Shown: in pieces, positions 42,821 through 51,582 of the stretch
Layout: each line of letters begins with the position of its first letter
Position numbering within the stretch: position 1 is the stretch's first letter
From: Streptomyces sp. NBC_01717
Lineage (GTDB): Bacteria; Actinomycetota; Actinomycetes; Streptomycetales; Streptomycetaceae
Direction: 5' to 3'
DNA length: 64,000 nucleotides
NCBI RefSeq assembly: GCF_036248255.1
Contig: NZ_CP109178.1
Location: forward strand, 8,623,001-8,687,000
Made by a program: the position numbers and the translations under genes
The notes under the pieces: model-generated
What the model saw: the letters and a program-made list of their open reading frames with translations, nothing else
Databases searched by the model: none
What the model was told of the DNA's origin: nothing

Positions 42821-43432
42821 GTGCCCACTCGACCCGCAGGCCACAAGGCCATCATCGAGGCCGCCCGCAAGGAGTTCTCCGAGCAGGGGTACGGCGCGAC
42901 GTCCATCCGCGACATCGCCCAACGGGCCGGAGTGAGCCTCTCGGCCCTGTACTACTACTACAAGGGCAAGCAGGAGTTGCTCGTCGCCATCCTCGACGAA
43001 GGCCTGGATGCCTACTTCGAGGCCTGCGACAAGGCGCTGGAGAGTGCTGGTGACGATCCGGCCGAGCGACTGGAGGCGATCGTTGCCGCGACGGTCCGGT
43101 TCCGTACGGGCCATCCGGTGAAGAGCAGCATCGTGCTGACCGAGGGGCGCAGCCTGGAGGCCGAGCATCTGGAGCGCTACCGCAAGAACGAGGAGCGAGC
43201 GTCCCAGCAGTTCCGCGACATCATCGACAAGGGGGTCGAGGAGGGCGTCTTCCTCACCCCGTATCCCGACGACGCGCGCCGTGCGGTGATCGCCATGTGC
43301 AATGCCATCGCGCAGTGGTACCGGCCCGACGGGCCCGTCACCGAGGATGAACTCGTCGAGCGCTACGTCTCGCTGGCGCTGACCGTCGTCGAGTACCGGC
43401 CGCGCGCGCCGAGGCGCTCCGTGCGCGTCTGA
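42821..43432 (+). CDS. TetR family regulator of the acyl-CoA catabolic cluster
   Basis: A 203-residue TetR regulator. The N-terminal helix-turn-helix reads HKAIIEAARKEFSEQGYGATSIRDIAQRAGVSLSALYYYYKGKQELL (within residues 8-55 or so), followed by a helical ligand domain. The GTG start at 42821 has GGAGA about 8 nt upstream. Relatives with this YYYYKGK recognition helix often sense acyl-CoA thioesters. Its position at the end of the catabolic region and the related palindromes at 23115, 28447, 42598 and 42764 make it the likely pathway repressor. Confidence 0.88.
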   Translation: MPTRPAGHKAIIEAARKEFSEQGYGATSIRDIAQRAGVSLSALYYYYKGKQELLVAILDEGLDAYFEACDKALESAGDDPAERLEAIVAATVRFRTGHPVKSSIVLTEGRSLEAEHLERYRKNEERASQQFRDIIDKGVEEGVFLTPYPDDARRAVIAMCNAIAQWYRPDGPVTEDELVERYVSLALTVVEYRPRAPRRSVRV

Positions 43433-43886
43433 CAATGAGGTGTTAGGCGTGAGCCCCGGCCCCGATGAGCGGTCGTGGCTCTCTGGCCGCGCACCGCCTC
43501 GGAGAACGTAGCCGTGCACCTGTGCGGACAGTCCCCCTGAGCCGTGCCACCTTGCGTCACGCGAACGGGCCACCCGGGCTGCGGTCCCGACAGGGGCTGG
43601 TACGGGTGCGGCGCCACGGACTGCGAGGACGACACCTCACCACCGCGGTCCGAGCGCTCGGTGAGAGCGGCCCGGGAGGCATCGAGTGGGTCGCGGAGGG
43701 CTCCGAGGAACAGGGGACCGGAGGCCTGGGGCAGTAGGTCACTCGGCACCAGGAAGCAGCTGCTTGCAGACGTCCTTGCGTTCCGGCTGTCGCGCTGCGC
43801 CGGTGTGCGGTGGCGGGCGTCAGGTGCCCCGCCTAGCGTGACCGATGGCAGCAGAGCCCCGGAGCCAGAGAAAGGGTGCGAACCTC
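43433..43886. other. Intergenic region without a recognisable gene
   Basis: A 454-nt stretch between tetR and the alpha/beta hydrolase gene. Several frames are open by virtue of base composition but none has a recognisable domain or a ribosome site. A GAAAGGG box near 43868-43875 belongs to the hydrolase gene. Confidence 0.5.
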
Positions 43887-44573
43887 ATGGCCGACAAACC
43901 CGCCATCGTCCTGGTCCACGGTTTCTGGGGTGGCGCCGCCCACTGGGGAAAGGTCATCCTCGAGCTGCACAGGCGAGGTTTCAACTCCCTGCACGCGGTG
44001 GAGATCCCGCTCACCTCACTGGTCGACGACGCCGCACGCACGCGGAAGATGGTGCAGCAGATCGAGGGACCTGTGGTGCTGGTGGGTCACTCGTACGGCG
44101 GAGCGGTCATCACGGAGGCCGGGGACCTGCCCAACGTGGCCGGGCTGGTCTACATCGCCGCATTCGCCCCGGACGCGGGGGAGAGCTGCGGTCGGATCAG
44201 CGAGGAGACGCCCGCGGCGGGGATGGAGAACCTGGCCCCGGATTCCGACGGCTACCTCTGGATCGAGCAGGACAAGTTCCACGAGAGCTTCGCCCAGGAT
44301 CTGCCGGCCGACGAGGCTCTGGTCATGGCAGTGACCCAGAAGGCACCGCTTGCATCGACGTTCAGCGACACCGTCACCGCTCCGGCCTGGCGCGCAAAGC
44401 CTTCCTGGTACCAGGTCTCCACTGCGGACCGCAGGATCCACCCCGACAACGAACGTCGCATGGCGCAGCGCATGAACACGCGCAGGACCATGGAACTGGA
44501 CGCAAGCCATGCTTCTTTGGTCTCCCGGCCAGGCCCGGTCACCGACCTGATCCAGGAAGCGGCCGGCGTCTGA
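43887..44573 (+). CDS. Alpha/beta hydrolase
   Basis: A 228-residue esterase-like protein. IVLVHGFWGGAAHWGK is the oxyanion-hole strand, VLVGHSYGGAVITEAG carries the nucleophilic serine (GHSYGG, near residue 72), and ELDASHASLVSRP holds the final histidine. The group is close to plant-methylesterase-like hydrolases common in actinomycetes. No signal peptide is visible, so it is cytoplasmic. ATG 43887 was chosen for the AAAGGG site 12 nt upstream. It stands alone, followed by a terminator and the convergent etfA. Confidence 0.88.
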   Translation: MADKPAIVLVHGFWGGAAHWGKVILELHRRGFNSLHAVEIPLTSLVDDAARTRKMVQQIEGPVVLVGHSYGGAVITEAGDLPNVAGLVYIAAFAPDAGESCGRISEETPAAGMENLAPDSDGYLWIEQDKFHESFAQDLPADEALVMAVTQKAPLASTFSDTVTAPAWRAKPSWYQVSTADRRIHPDNERRMAQRMNTRRTMELDASHASLVSRPGPVTDLIQEAAGV

Positions 44574-44602
44574 CTGCGGCCGCCGGCCGTACGGAGACGC
44601 CT

Positions 44603-44634
44603 GGCCGCGGGAGCCGTGAAGCGCACCCGCGGCC
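44603..44634. terminator. Bidirectional terminator, hydrolase / etfA
   Basis: GGCCGCGGG (44603-44611) and CCCGCGGCC (44626-44634) make a 9-bp GC stem with a 14-nt loop between two convergent genes. Confidence 0.65.
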
Positions 44635-44645
44635 GGTTCGACAGG

Positions 44646-45608
44646 TCAGCCCTTGCGGGTGTTGACCTCGTCGGTGAGCTGGGGGACGACCTGGAAGAGG
44701 TCGCCGACGACGCCGTAGTCGACGAGGTCGAAGATCGGGGCTTCGGAGTCCTTGTTGATCGCGACGATGGTCTTCGAGGTCTGCATCCCGGCCCGGTGCT
44801 GGATCGCACCGGAGATACCCGACGCGATGTACAGCTGCGGGGAGACGGACTTGCCGGTCTGGCCGACCTGGTTGGAGTGCGGGTACCAGCCGGCGTCGAC
44901 CGCGGCACGCGAGGCACCGACCGCCGCACCGAGCGAGTCGGCGAGCGCCTCGATGATCGCGAAGTTCTCCGCACCGTTGACACCACGGCCACCGGAGACC
45001 ACGATCGCGGCCTCGGTCAGCTCCGGACGCCCGGTCGACTCACGCGGGGTCCGCGACAGCACCTTCGTGCCGGTGGCCTGCGCCGAGAAGCTCACGGACA
45101 GGGCCTCGACCGCACCCGCGGCCGGGGCCGCCTCGACCGGCGCCGAGTTCGGCTTCACCGTGATCACCGGGACCCCCCTGGAAACACGGGACTTCGTGGT
45201 GAACGACGCCGCGAACGCCGCCTGCATCGCCACCGGGCCCTGCTCACCCGCCTCCAGATCCACGGCGTCCGTGATGATGCCCGAGCCGATCCGGACCGCC
45301 AGGCGGGCCGCGATCTCCTTGCCCTCGGCGGAGGACGGAACCAGCACCGCGACCGGGGACACCGCCTCGACCGCGGCCTGCAGCGCATCCACCTTCGGCA
45401 CCACCAGATAATCCGCGAACTCGGGAGCATCCACCGCAAGGACCTTCACCGCACCGTGCTCACCCAGCACCGACGCGGTGGCCTCGGCACCGGCACCCAG
45501 CGCGACCGCGACCGGCTCACCCACCCGACGCGCCAGCGTCAAAAGCTCCAGAGTGGGCTTGCGGACGGCACCGTCCACGTGATCGACATAGACGAGAACT
45601 TCAGCCAT
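44646..45608 (-). CDS. etfA: Electron transfer flavoprotein subunit alpha
   Basis: A 320-residue ETF alpha subunit. The C-terminal FAD-binding half carries [41 protein letters not shown] and [28 protein letters not shown], all hallmarks. With EtfB it collects electrons from acyl-CoA dehydrogenases and hands them to a quinone reductase. The gene follows etfB by 57 nt. It would serve the three acyl-CoA dehydrogenases encoded upstream in this window, and probably others. Confidence 0.96.
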   Translation of the reverse strand: MAEVLVYVDHVDGAVRKPTLELLTLARRVGEPVAVALGAGAEATASVLGEHGAVKVLAVDAPEFADYLVVPKVDALQAAVEAVSPVAVLVPSSAEGKEIAARLAVRIGSGIITDAVDLEAGEQGPVAMQAAFAASFTTKSRVSRGVPVITVKPNSAPVEAAPAAGAVEALSVSFSAQATGTKVLSRTPRESTGRPELTEAAIVVSGGRGVNGAENFAIIEALADSLGAAVGASRAAVDAGWYPHSNQVGQTGKSVSPQLYIASGISGAIQHRAGMQTSKTIVAINKDSEAPIFDLVDYGVVGDLFQVVPQLTDEVNTRKG

Positions 45609-45665
45609 GGGACTTCAATCTCCTGCAACTAACGAAGGAACGAGGAACGGACCGAACAGCCGGCT

Positions 45666-46451
45666 CTAGATGAACTTCTGACCCGCGAGGAACTCGGCGA
45701 GCTGCTTGCCGCCCTCACCCTCGTCCTTGACGATCGTGCCCGCCGTGCGAGCCGGACGCTGCGCCGCGGAGTCCACCGCGGTCCACGCACCCGCCAGACC
45801 GACCTCGCCCGCCTCGATGCCCAGATCCTCCAGATCCAAGGACTCGACCGGCTTCTTCTTCGCCGCCATGATCCCCTTGAACGACGGGTAACGCGCCTCA
45901 CCCGACTGGTCCGTCACCGACACCACCGCCGGCAACGACGCCTGCAACTGCTCCGACGCACTGTCACCGTCACGACGCCCGGTCACCGTGCCGCCCTCGA
46001 CCTTCACCTCCGACAGCAACGTCACCTGCGGAACACCCAGACGCTCCGCCAGCACCGCCGGCAGCACACCCATCGTCCCGTCCGTCGACGCCATCCCACA
46101 CACGACCAGGTCGTAACCCGTCTTCTCGATCGCCTTCGCCAGCACCAACGACGTACCGATCACATCCGTACCGTGCAGATCGTCGTCCTCGACATGAACA
46201 GCCTTGTCCGCACCCATCGACAACGCCTTGCGCAACGCGTCCTTGGCATCCTCCGGACCCACCGTCAACACGGTGATCTCCGCATCATCCGCCTCGTCCG
46301 CGATCTGCAAAGCCTGCTCCACCGCATACTCGTCCAGCTCCGACAACAGACCGTCGACATCCTCACGGTCCAGCGTCAGATCATCGGCGAAATGCCGGTC
46401 ACCAGTAGCGTCGGGCACGTACTTCACACAGACAACGATCCTCAAGCTCAC
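45666..46451 (-). CDS. etfB: Electron transfer flavoprotein subunit beta
   Basis: A 261-residue ETF beta subunit: LRIVVCVKYVPDATGDR at the N-terminus, AVEQALQIADEADDAEITVLTVGPEDAKDALRKALSMGADKAVHV, then CGMASTDGTMGVLPAVLAERLGVP and KGIMAAKKKPVESL. The start is GTG 46451 with TAGGAGAG just upstream. Its promoter (46487-46515) contains an operator also found before the DUF35 gene at 47375, so etfBA seems to be under the adjacent TetR regulator. Etf genes are more often constitutive, so this is notable. Confidence 0.96.
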   Translation of the reverse strand: MSLRIVVCVKYVPDATGDRHFADDLTLDREDVDGLLSELDEYAVEQALQIADEADDAEITVLTVGPEDAKDALRKALSMGADKAVHVEDDDLHGTDVIGTSLVLAKAIEKTGYDLVVCGMASTDGTMGVLPAVLAERLGVPQVTLLSEVKVEGGTVTGRRDGDSASEQLQASLPAVVSVTDQSGEARYPSFKGIMAAKKKPVESLDLEDLGIEAGEVGLAGAWTAVDSAAQRPARTAGTIVKDEGEGGKQLAEFLAGQKFI

Positions 46452-46486
46452 GCCGGCTCTCCTACCTGGGTGTGGTTCCTGAGCCG

Positions 46487-46515
46487 ACCATATGGCACTC
46501 AGTACCCTCTGTAAA
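46487..46515 (-). promoter_or_regulatory. etfBA promoter with TetR operator
   Basis: On the minus strand, TTTACA (46515-46510) and TATGGT (46492-46487) form a -35/-10 pair with a 17-nt spacer. The operator GGCACTCAGTACC (plus strand 46494-46506) fills the spacer. The same arrangement appears at 47274-47316 for the opposite operon. The tetR start is at 46560, so the site could also control tetR. Confidence 0.78.
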
Positions 46516-46559
46516 GGTACGTAGTGTCAAACGGTCGCCGTTGGTGTTAGGTTCCCGGC

Positions 46560-47264
46560 ATGACCGAGGAACGCAGACCAGTGAAGAAGCCACCCATGCG
46601 GCAGGTGCTCGCAGAGGCGGCGTTCCAGCTGTTCCTGGAACGGGGCTTCGAGCGGACGACGGTGGACGACATCGTCGCGCGGGCCGGGGTCGGGCGGCGT
46701 TCGTTCTTCCGCTACTTCCCTTCCAAGGAGGACGTGGTCTTCCCCGACCACGAGCGCTGTCTCGCCGATATGACCGCGCTTCTCGAGGCTGCCGACGACG
46801 GCGACCCGGTGGGCACGGTGTGCGACGCGGCCCGGCTCGTGCTGCGGATGTACGCGGCGAATCCGGAGTTCTCCGTCCAGCGCTACCACCTCACGCGAGA
46901 GGTTCCCGGCTTGCGGACCTACGAGTTGTCCGTGGTCCGCCGGTACGAACGGACGCTGGCCGAGTATCTCCGCGGCCGCTACGAAGGCACCCCGGACGGC
47001 CCTCTGCACGCCGAGGTGATCGCCGCTGCCGTGGTCGCCGCGCACAACAACGGCCTGCGGTCGTGGCTGCGTTCGGGCGGCAAGGGGGACGCGGAGGCTG
47101 CGGTGGACCACGCCCTCGGGATCGTGCAGCAGGTCTGGGGCGCCGCAGCCGAAGGCGTTGCCACGCCGGCCGCGGGCGACGACGTCGTCGTGGTGGTGGC
47201 CGCCAAGGGCACGCCCATGTGGCGCGTGGTGCAGAAGGTCGAGTCGGCCCTCGCCGAGGACTGA
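46560..47264 (+). CDS. TetR family regulator between etfBA and a DUF35/hydroxyacyl-CoA dehydrogenase operon
   Basis: A 234-residue TetR regulator. Helix-turn-helix: MRQVLAEAAFQLFLERGFERTTVDDIVARAGVGRRSFFRYFPSKEDVV (residues 13-60 or so); the FFRYF recognition helix is typical. The ligand domain is helical, with an unusual C-terminal tail rich in alanine and valine (GDDVVVVVAAKGTPMW). The gene lies between two promoters with the same operator, GGYACTCAGTRCC, and is the obvious candidate for the repressor of both. Confidence 0.88.
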   Translation: MTEERRPVKKPPMRQVLAEAAFQLFLERGFERTTVDDIVARAGVGRRSFFRYFPSKEDVVFPDHERCLADMTALLEAADDGDPVGTVCDAARLVLRMYAANPEFSVQRYHLTREVPGLRTYELSVVRRYERTLAEYLRGRYEGTPDGPLHAEVIAAAVVAAHNNGLRSWLRSGGKGDAEAAVDHALGIVQQVWGAAAEGVATPAAGDDVVVVVAAKGTPMWRVVQKVESALAED

Positions 47265-47273
47265 CCTCGGCGT

Positions 47274-47316
47274 AGGTACTCAGTACCTTTACGTTTCGGC
47301 ACTCAGTGCCATATGG
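47274..47316 (+). promoter_or_regulatory. Promoter and two operators upstream of the DUF35/hydroxyacyl-CoA dehydrogenase operon
   Basis: GGTACTCAGTACC (47274-47286) and GGCACTCAGTGCC (47297-47309) are perfect 13-bp palindromes. TTTACG (47287-47292) and TATGGT (47311-47316) give a promoter with an 18-nt spacer containing the second operator. The block AGTGCCATATGGT is identical to that at the etfBA promoter read from the other strand. Confidence 0.82.
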
Positions 47317-47374
47317 TGCGTCTGCGCCGAAGCGCGGTGCCGACGCACCCGAGCCGAGTCCAAGGGGTCGAGAC

Positions 47375-47764
47375 GTGTCCCATTCAGTTTCAGCAAGTCA
47401 AGCCACGCCGACGGCGCCGGGTGAAGCCGGACTGATCTACCAGCTCTGCCGCTGGTGCGGTACGGCCTCGTTCCGGCGGCTGTTGTGTCCGGTGTGCGCA
47501 TCGAGCGATCTGGACTCCGTACGCAGCGACGGTCTGGGTGTCGTCGTGCGGTCCAGCGTGGTGCACCGCTACACCGAAGCTGCCCGCAACGAGTCCTTGG
47601 TCCGGCTGCCCGAAGGCTTCGTGTTCCGATGCCAGGTCGTGGGGGCCGCACCGCATCTGGTGTACGTGGGCGCGCGGGTGCGCCCCGTCACCGGCGCCGA
47701 CCCGGATTCCGGGGAACCCCTCCTCGAACTCTGCGACCCGGTCGGGCGCGCCGATCGGCAGTGA
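47375..47764 (+). CDS. DUF35 OB-fold/zinc-ribbon protein
   Basis: A 129-residue DUF35 protein: zinc ribbon with CRWC and CPVC at about residues 25-45 (LCRWCGTASFRRLLCPVCA), then an OB fold (VVVRSSVVHRYTEAARN, then GFVFRCQVVGA). GTG 47375 follows AAGGGG at a suitable distance. Third DUF35 protein in the window; no Ltp2-like partner is encoded beside it, so it may serve the enzyme encoded elsewhere. It precedes a 3-hydroxyacyl-CoA dehydrogenase gene by 74 nt in the same TetR-controlled operon. Confidence 0.87.
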   Translation: MSHSVSASQATPTAPGEAGLIYQLCRWCGTASFRRLLCPVCASSDLDSVRSDGLGVVVRSSVVHRYTEAARNESLVRLPEGFVFRCQVVGAAPHLVYVGARVRPVTGADPDSGEPLLELCDPVGRADRQ

Positions 47765-47838
47765 ACCGGTCCCCGGGCAGCCGGTCGGCCCGGACATCAC
47801 CGGCAGCCGCGAGCTGCCTCCAGAGAGGACATCCAGGC

Positions 47839-48702
47839 ATGCGTGAATTCAGCAGGATCGGCGTCGTGGGCTGTGGCCTGATGGGGTCGGGCATCGCAGA
47901 GGTCTGTGTCAGGGCCGGCCTGGACGTCAAGGTTGCCGAGCGTGGTGAGGAAGCCCTGGCGGCGGGCCGGTCCCGGATCGTTGCATCGCTCGACCGGGGG
48001 CTGCGCAGCGGAAAGTTGAGCGAGCCGGAGCGTCAAGCTGCGCTCGACAGCCTCGCGTTCACCGTCGACCTCGACGAACTCGCCGACCGTGACCTGGTCA
48101 TCGAGGCGGTCGCGGAACTGCCGGACGTGAAGACAACCGTCTTCAAGGAGCTCGACCGGGTGCTGGCGGGCAGCGACGCGGTCATCGCTTCCAACACCTC
48201 GTCGATCCCGATCATCGATCTCGCCGCCGTCACAGGGCGCCCCCAGCAGGTCGTCGGCGTCCACTTCTTCAACCCCGTTCCCGTGCAGCGGCTCGTCGAG
48301 ATCATCCCGACCCAGCTCACATCGGACGCGGTGACCGAGCAGGTGACCGCCTTCGCCGCGAACATCCTCGGCAAGACAGTCGTACTGGCCAGGGACCGGG
48401 CGGGCTTCGTCGTCAACGCCCTCCTCATTCCCTACCTCGTCTCCGCCGTCCGGATGCTCGAGTCGGGTGTCGCTTCAGCCGAGGACATCGACAACGGCAT
48501 GGTGCTCGGCTGCGCCCATCCCATGGGACCGCTGCGCCTCCTCGACCTCATCGGCCTGGACACCGCGCAGTCCATCGCCGAGTCGATGTACGAGGAGTAC
48601 AAGGAGCCGCTGTACGCGCCGCCGCCGCTGCTGCGGCGCATGGTGGCCGCGGGAGCCCTCGGCCGCAAGTCCGGGCGCGGCTTCTACGCGTACGGCGACT
48701 GA
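47839..48702 (+). CDS. 3-hydroxyacyl-CoA (3-hydroxybutyryl-CoA) dehydrogenase
   Basis: A 287-residue enzyme that oxidises (S)-3-hydroxyacyl-CoA with NAD(P). The N-terminal Rossmann motif is IGVVGCGLMGSGIAEVC. SNTSSIPI and VVGVHFFNPVPVQRLVEII carry the catalytic serine/histidine region, and the C-terminal domain ends NGMVLGCAHPMGPLRLLDLIGLD with GRKSGRGFYAYGD. GAGAGGA precedes ATG 47839. Together with EtfBA under the same regulator it completes a beta-oxidation redox set. Confidence 0.94.
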   Translation: MREFSRIGVVGCGLMGSGIAEVCVRAGLDVKVAERGEEALAAGRSRIVASLDRGLRSGKLSEPERQAALDSLAFTVDLDELADRDLVIEAVAELPDVKTTVFKELDRVLAGSDAVIASNTSSIPIIDLAAVTGRPQQVVGVHFFNPVPVQRLVEIIPTQLTSDAVTEQVTAFAANILGKTVVLARDRAGFVVNALLIPYLVSAVRMLESGVASAEDIDNGMVLGCAHPMGPLRLLDLIGLDTAQSIAESMYEEYKEPLYAPPPLLRRMVAAGALGRKSGRGFYAYGD

Positions 48703-48831
48703 CCTCCGGACACTTCCGTAAGCCAATGCGGTAATCCTGCTCCGTGCTCCCTCGGGCCGAGGCGGGCCTCGACACAGACACCATTGACGCGCTCGTGCCT
48801 CAGGGCTGACGCTCCGACGAGGAATTCCACG

Positions 48832-48878
48832 CACTGCGAAGCCCCCCGATTCTCAGGGAATCGGGGGGCTTCGCAGTG
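48832..48878. terminator. 21-bp perfect-stem bidirectional terminator
   Basis: Arms 48832-48852 (beginning CACTGCGAAGCCCCCC) and 48858-48878 are perfectly complementary over 21 bp, with a 5-nt loop. It lies between the convergent hydroxyacyl-CoA dehydrogenase and alcohol dehydrogenase genes. Confidence 0.88.
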
Positions 48879-49009
48879 GTGTTCGTCGGTGTCGCAGCGG
48901 GTGCGGTACGGCCTCCTCTACCACGATGAACACGACGCGGCGCATGGTGCAGGCGCCGGAGGCCCGGTGGTGCGGGCCCCGGCGGGTCGTGCGCAGTGGG
49001 GCCCGGCGC

Positions 49010-50086
49010 TCAGACGATGTCGATGACGGTGCGCAGCGCCTCACCCGTGTGCATCTGCCGGATCGCCTCGTTGATCTCCGTCAGCGGCACGTGGTGCGTG
49101 ATCATCGAGTCGAGGTCGATGCGGCCCGCACGCCACAGATCGATGATCTTGGTGAATGTGCGGCGGACGTCGTCGCCGCCGTAGAAGGACGGCAGAACCG
49201 CCTTCTCGTTGAGGACCAGCTCGGCCATGCTCAGGCCGCTCTCGTCGGTGCGGGAGCCGGCGCCGACCAGGCAGACCGTCCCGCCCAGGCGGGTGGCGTC
49301 GTACGCGGCACGGAGGGTGCCCGGTTTGCCGACCGCTTCAAAGGCGTAGTCGAAGCCGAAGCCGCCGGTGACACGCTCGGAGACCTCGGCCAGCTCCTCG
49401 GGGGCGATCGCCTCGGTGGCGCCGAACTTCAGTGCCCACTCGCGGCGGTTCGGGGTCGGGTCCACGGCGATGATCTGTGCCGCGCCCGCGACCTTCGCAC
49501 CCTGCAGGATGGAGATGCCGACGCCGCCCAGGCCGATCACGACGACCGACGAACCGGGCCGCACCTTTGCTGTGTTGAGAGCCGCACCGATGCCGGTGGT
49601 GACACCGCAGCCGATCAGTGCGGCGATGTCGTACGGGACGTCGTCGGGGATCGGGATCGCCGCGTAGGCCGCGATCACGACCTCCTCGGCGAAGGTGCCT
49701 GCGCCGAGCATGCCGGGGACGATCGCGTCGCCGTCCTTGAAATTGGGGTGGGCGAGGTTGCGGTACCCGCTCCGGCACAGGTGACCGTCGCCCGCCCGGC
49801 AGGAGGGGCACGTGTCGCAGGGTGGCATCCAGCAGACGATGACGCGGTCGCCGGGACTGACGTGCGTCACGCCTTCGCCGACCTCGACGACCTCGCCCGC
49901 GCCCTCGTGGCCCGGTATGAACGGCGCGGGGTGGGTGAGCACGCCGCTCATCGCCGACAGGTCGGAGTGGCACAGGCCGGCCTTGTGCATCTTCACCCGG
50001 ACGCGGCCGGGGCCGAAGGAGACGGACTCGACGTCCCTGACGTCCAGGGTCTCGTCACCGGTCGTGTGCAGGAAGGCTGCGCGCAT
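49010..50086 (-). CDS. Zinc-dependent alcohol dehydrogenase
   Basis: A 358-residue medium-chain dehydrogenase. Catalytic zinc site: GLCHSDLSAM and PGHEGAGEV. Structural zinc: CDTCPSCRAGDGHLC with four cysteines. The CGVTTGIGAALNTAKVRPGSSVVVIGLGGVG segment resembles class III/NDMA-dependent type dehydrogenases. GAGGAG precedes the ATG. The upstream aldehyde dehydrogenase gene (36 nt away) is in the same operon, so an alcohol would go to an aldehyde and then to an acid. Confidence 0.92.
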   Translation of the reverse strand: MRAAFLHTTGDETLDVRDVESVSFGPGRVRVKMHKAGLCHSDLSAMSGVLTHPAPFIPGHEGAGEVVEVGEGVTHVSPGDRVIVCWMPPCDTCPSCRAGDGHLCRSGYRNLAHPNFKDGDAIVPGMLGAGTFAEEVVIAAYAAIPIPDDVPYDIAALIGCGVTTGIGAALNTAKVRPGSSVVVIGLGGVGISILQGAKVAGAAQIIAVDPTPNRREWALKFGATEAIAPEELAEVSERVTGGFGFDYAFEAVGKPGTLRAAYDATRLGGTVCLVGAGSRTDESGLSMAELVLNEKAVLPSFYGGDDVRRTFTKIIDLWRAGRIDLDSMITHHVPLTEINEAIRQMHTGEALRTVIDIV

Positions 50087-50121
50087 GGTCGGAACTCCTC
50101 TGTAGTACGGGGGGTACGGGG

Positions 50122-51582
50122 TCAGGCCTGAACGGGGGCGGGCAGGTTGACGGCCTTGTACTCGAAGTAGGCGGACAGCCCCTCCGGACCGAACTCACGG
50201 CCGATCCCGGAGTTCTTGTAGCCGCCGAAGGGGGCAGCCAGATCGAGGCGGAAACCGTTGACCGTGATGGTCCCGGTGCGCACCCGGCGGGCGACCTCGG
50301 TGCCACGCTCGGTGTCCGCGGTGAACACGGCGCCGGACAGGCCGAATTCGGAGGCGTTGGCGAGGGCGACCGCCTCGTCCTCCGTCTCGTAACGGATCAG
50401 GCAGACGACCGGGCCGAAGATCTCCTCGCGGGCGATCCGCATGTCGTTGGTGACGTCGCCGAACAGGGTCGGCTCGACGTACCAGCCGGTGGCCAGGCCC
50501 GCCGGAACGCCACCGCCGGTGAGGACCTTGGCGCCCTCCTCCTGGCCGATGCGGATGTAGTCGAGGTTCCGCTCCTGCTGCTTCTTCGTCACCATCGGGC
50601 CGACCACCGTCGCCGGGTCTGCCGGGTCGCCGACCTTGAGCCCGGCGAAGGCGGCGGTCAGCGCGCCGGCCACCTCGTCGTAGCGGGAGGCCGGAACCAG
50701 CACCCGGGTGAGCGCGACGCACGCCTGGCCGCTGTTGGCGGCGCAGGTGCCGGCGACGATGGCGGGCACGGCGACGGCCAGGTCCGCGTCGTGGAGGACG
50801 ATCGCCGCGGACTTGCCGCCGAGTTCCAGCGAGACACGGGTGAGGTTCTGCGCGGCGGCGGCCATGATTGCCTTGCCGGCCGCGACCGAACCGGTGAACG
50901 CCACCTTGTCGATGCCGGGGTGCGCCACCAGATGCGCACCGGTCTCGCGGCCGGCAGGCAGCACGCTGAGCACCCCCTCCGGCAGCCCTGCCTCTGCGCA
51001 GACGCCGGCCAGCCAGTTGGCGTCGAGGGGGGTCTCCGGGGACGGTTTGAGGACGACGGAACAGCCGGCGAGCAGCGCCGGGGCGAGCTTTGCTCCGATG
51101 GTCAACTGGGGCACGTTCCACGGAGTGATCGCCGCGACGACGCCGACCGCCTCCCGGCGCACCAGGACCGGGCCGCCGATGCCCTGACGCTCGTGCTCCT
51201 CCTCGAACTGCGCGGCGGCGGCGAGCGCCATGGCGAAGACGCCGACGGTGGACAGGGCCTGTCCCCTTACGGAGAACAGTATCGGTGAGCCGTTCTGCAG
51301 GGTGATGAGCTCAGCCAGTTCCTGGTGGCGGGCGGCGACGGTGTCCTTGATCCGGGTGACGACCGCGATTCGTTCGGCCATCGTCATCCGAGGCCACGGG
51401 CCGTGGTCGAACGCCGTGCGGGCAGCGGCCACAGCCCTGTCCACGTCCTCGGGCGTCGCGTGCGGGACGCGCCCGACGATCTGTTCGGTGACCGGTGAGA
51501 CCACCTCGATGGTGTCGTCGCCCGCGGGTTCGACCCACCGCCCTCCGATGAAGAGCTTGTGGTGTTCGACGATGTCGGTCAT
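50122..51582 (-). CDS. NAD(P)-dependent aldehyde dehydrogenase
   Basis: A 486-residue aldehyde dehydrogenase. PWNVPQLTIGAKLAPALLAG is the cofactor-binding segment, SLELGGKSAAIV has the general-base glutamate, and NSGQACVALTRVLV has the nucleophilic cysteine. EEIFGPVVCLI and FGGYKNSGIGREFGPEGL complete the family set. ATG 51582 follows GAGGACC. It forms an operon with the alcohol dehydrogenase downstream. The substrate is not evident. Confidence 0.94.
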   Translation of the reverse strand: MTDIVEHHKLFIGGRWVEPAGDDTIEVVSPVTEQIVGRVPHATPEDVDRAVAAARTAFDHGPWPRMTMAERIAVVTRIKDTVAARHQELAELITLQNGSPILFSVRGQALSTVGVFAMALAAAAQFEEEHERQGIGGPVLVRREAVGVVAAITPWNVPQLTIGAKLAPALLAGCSVVLKPSPETPLDANWLAGVCAEAGLPEGVLSVLPAGRETGAHLVAHPGIDKVAFTGSVAAGKAIMAAAAQNLTRVSLELGGKSAAIVLHDADLAVAVPAIVAGTCAANSGQACVALTRVLVPASRYDEVAGALTAAFAGLKVGDPADPATVVGPMVTKKQQERNLDYIRIGQEEGAKVLTGGGVPAGLATGWYVEPTLFGDVTNDMRIAREEIFGPVVCLIRYETEDEAVALANASEFGLSGAVFTADTERGTEVARRVRTGTITVNGFRLDLAAPFGGYKNSGIGREFGPEGLSAYFEYKAVNLPAPVQA

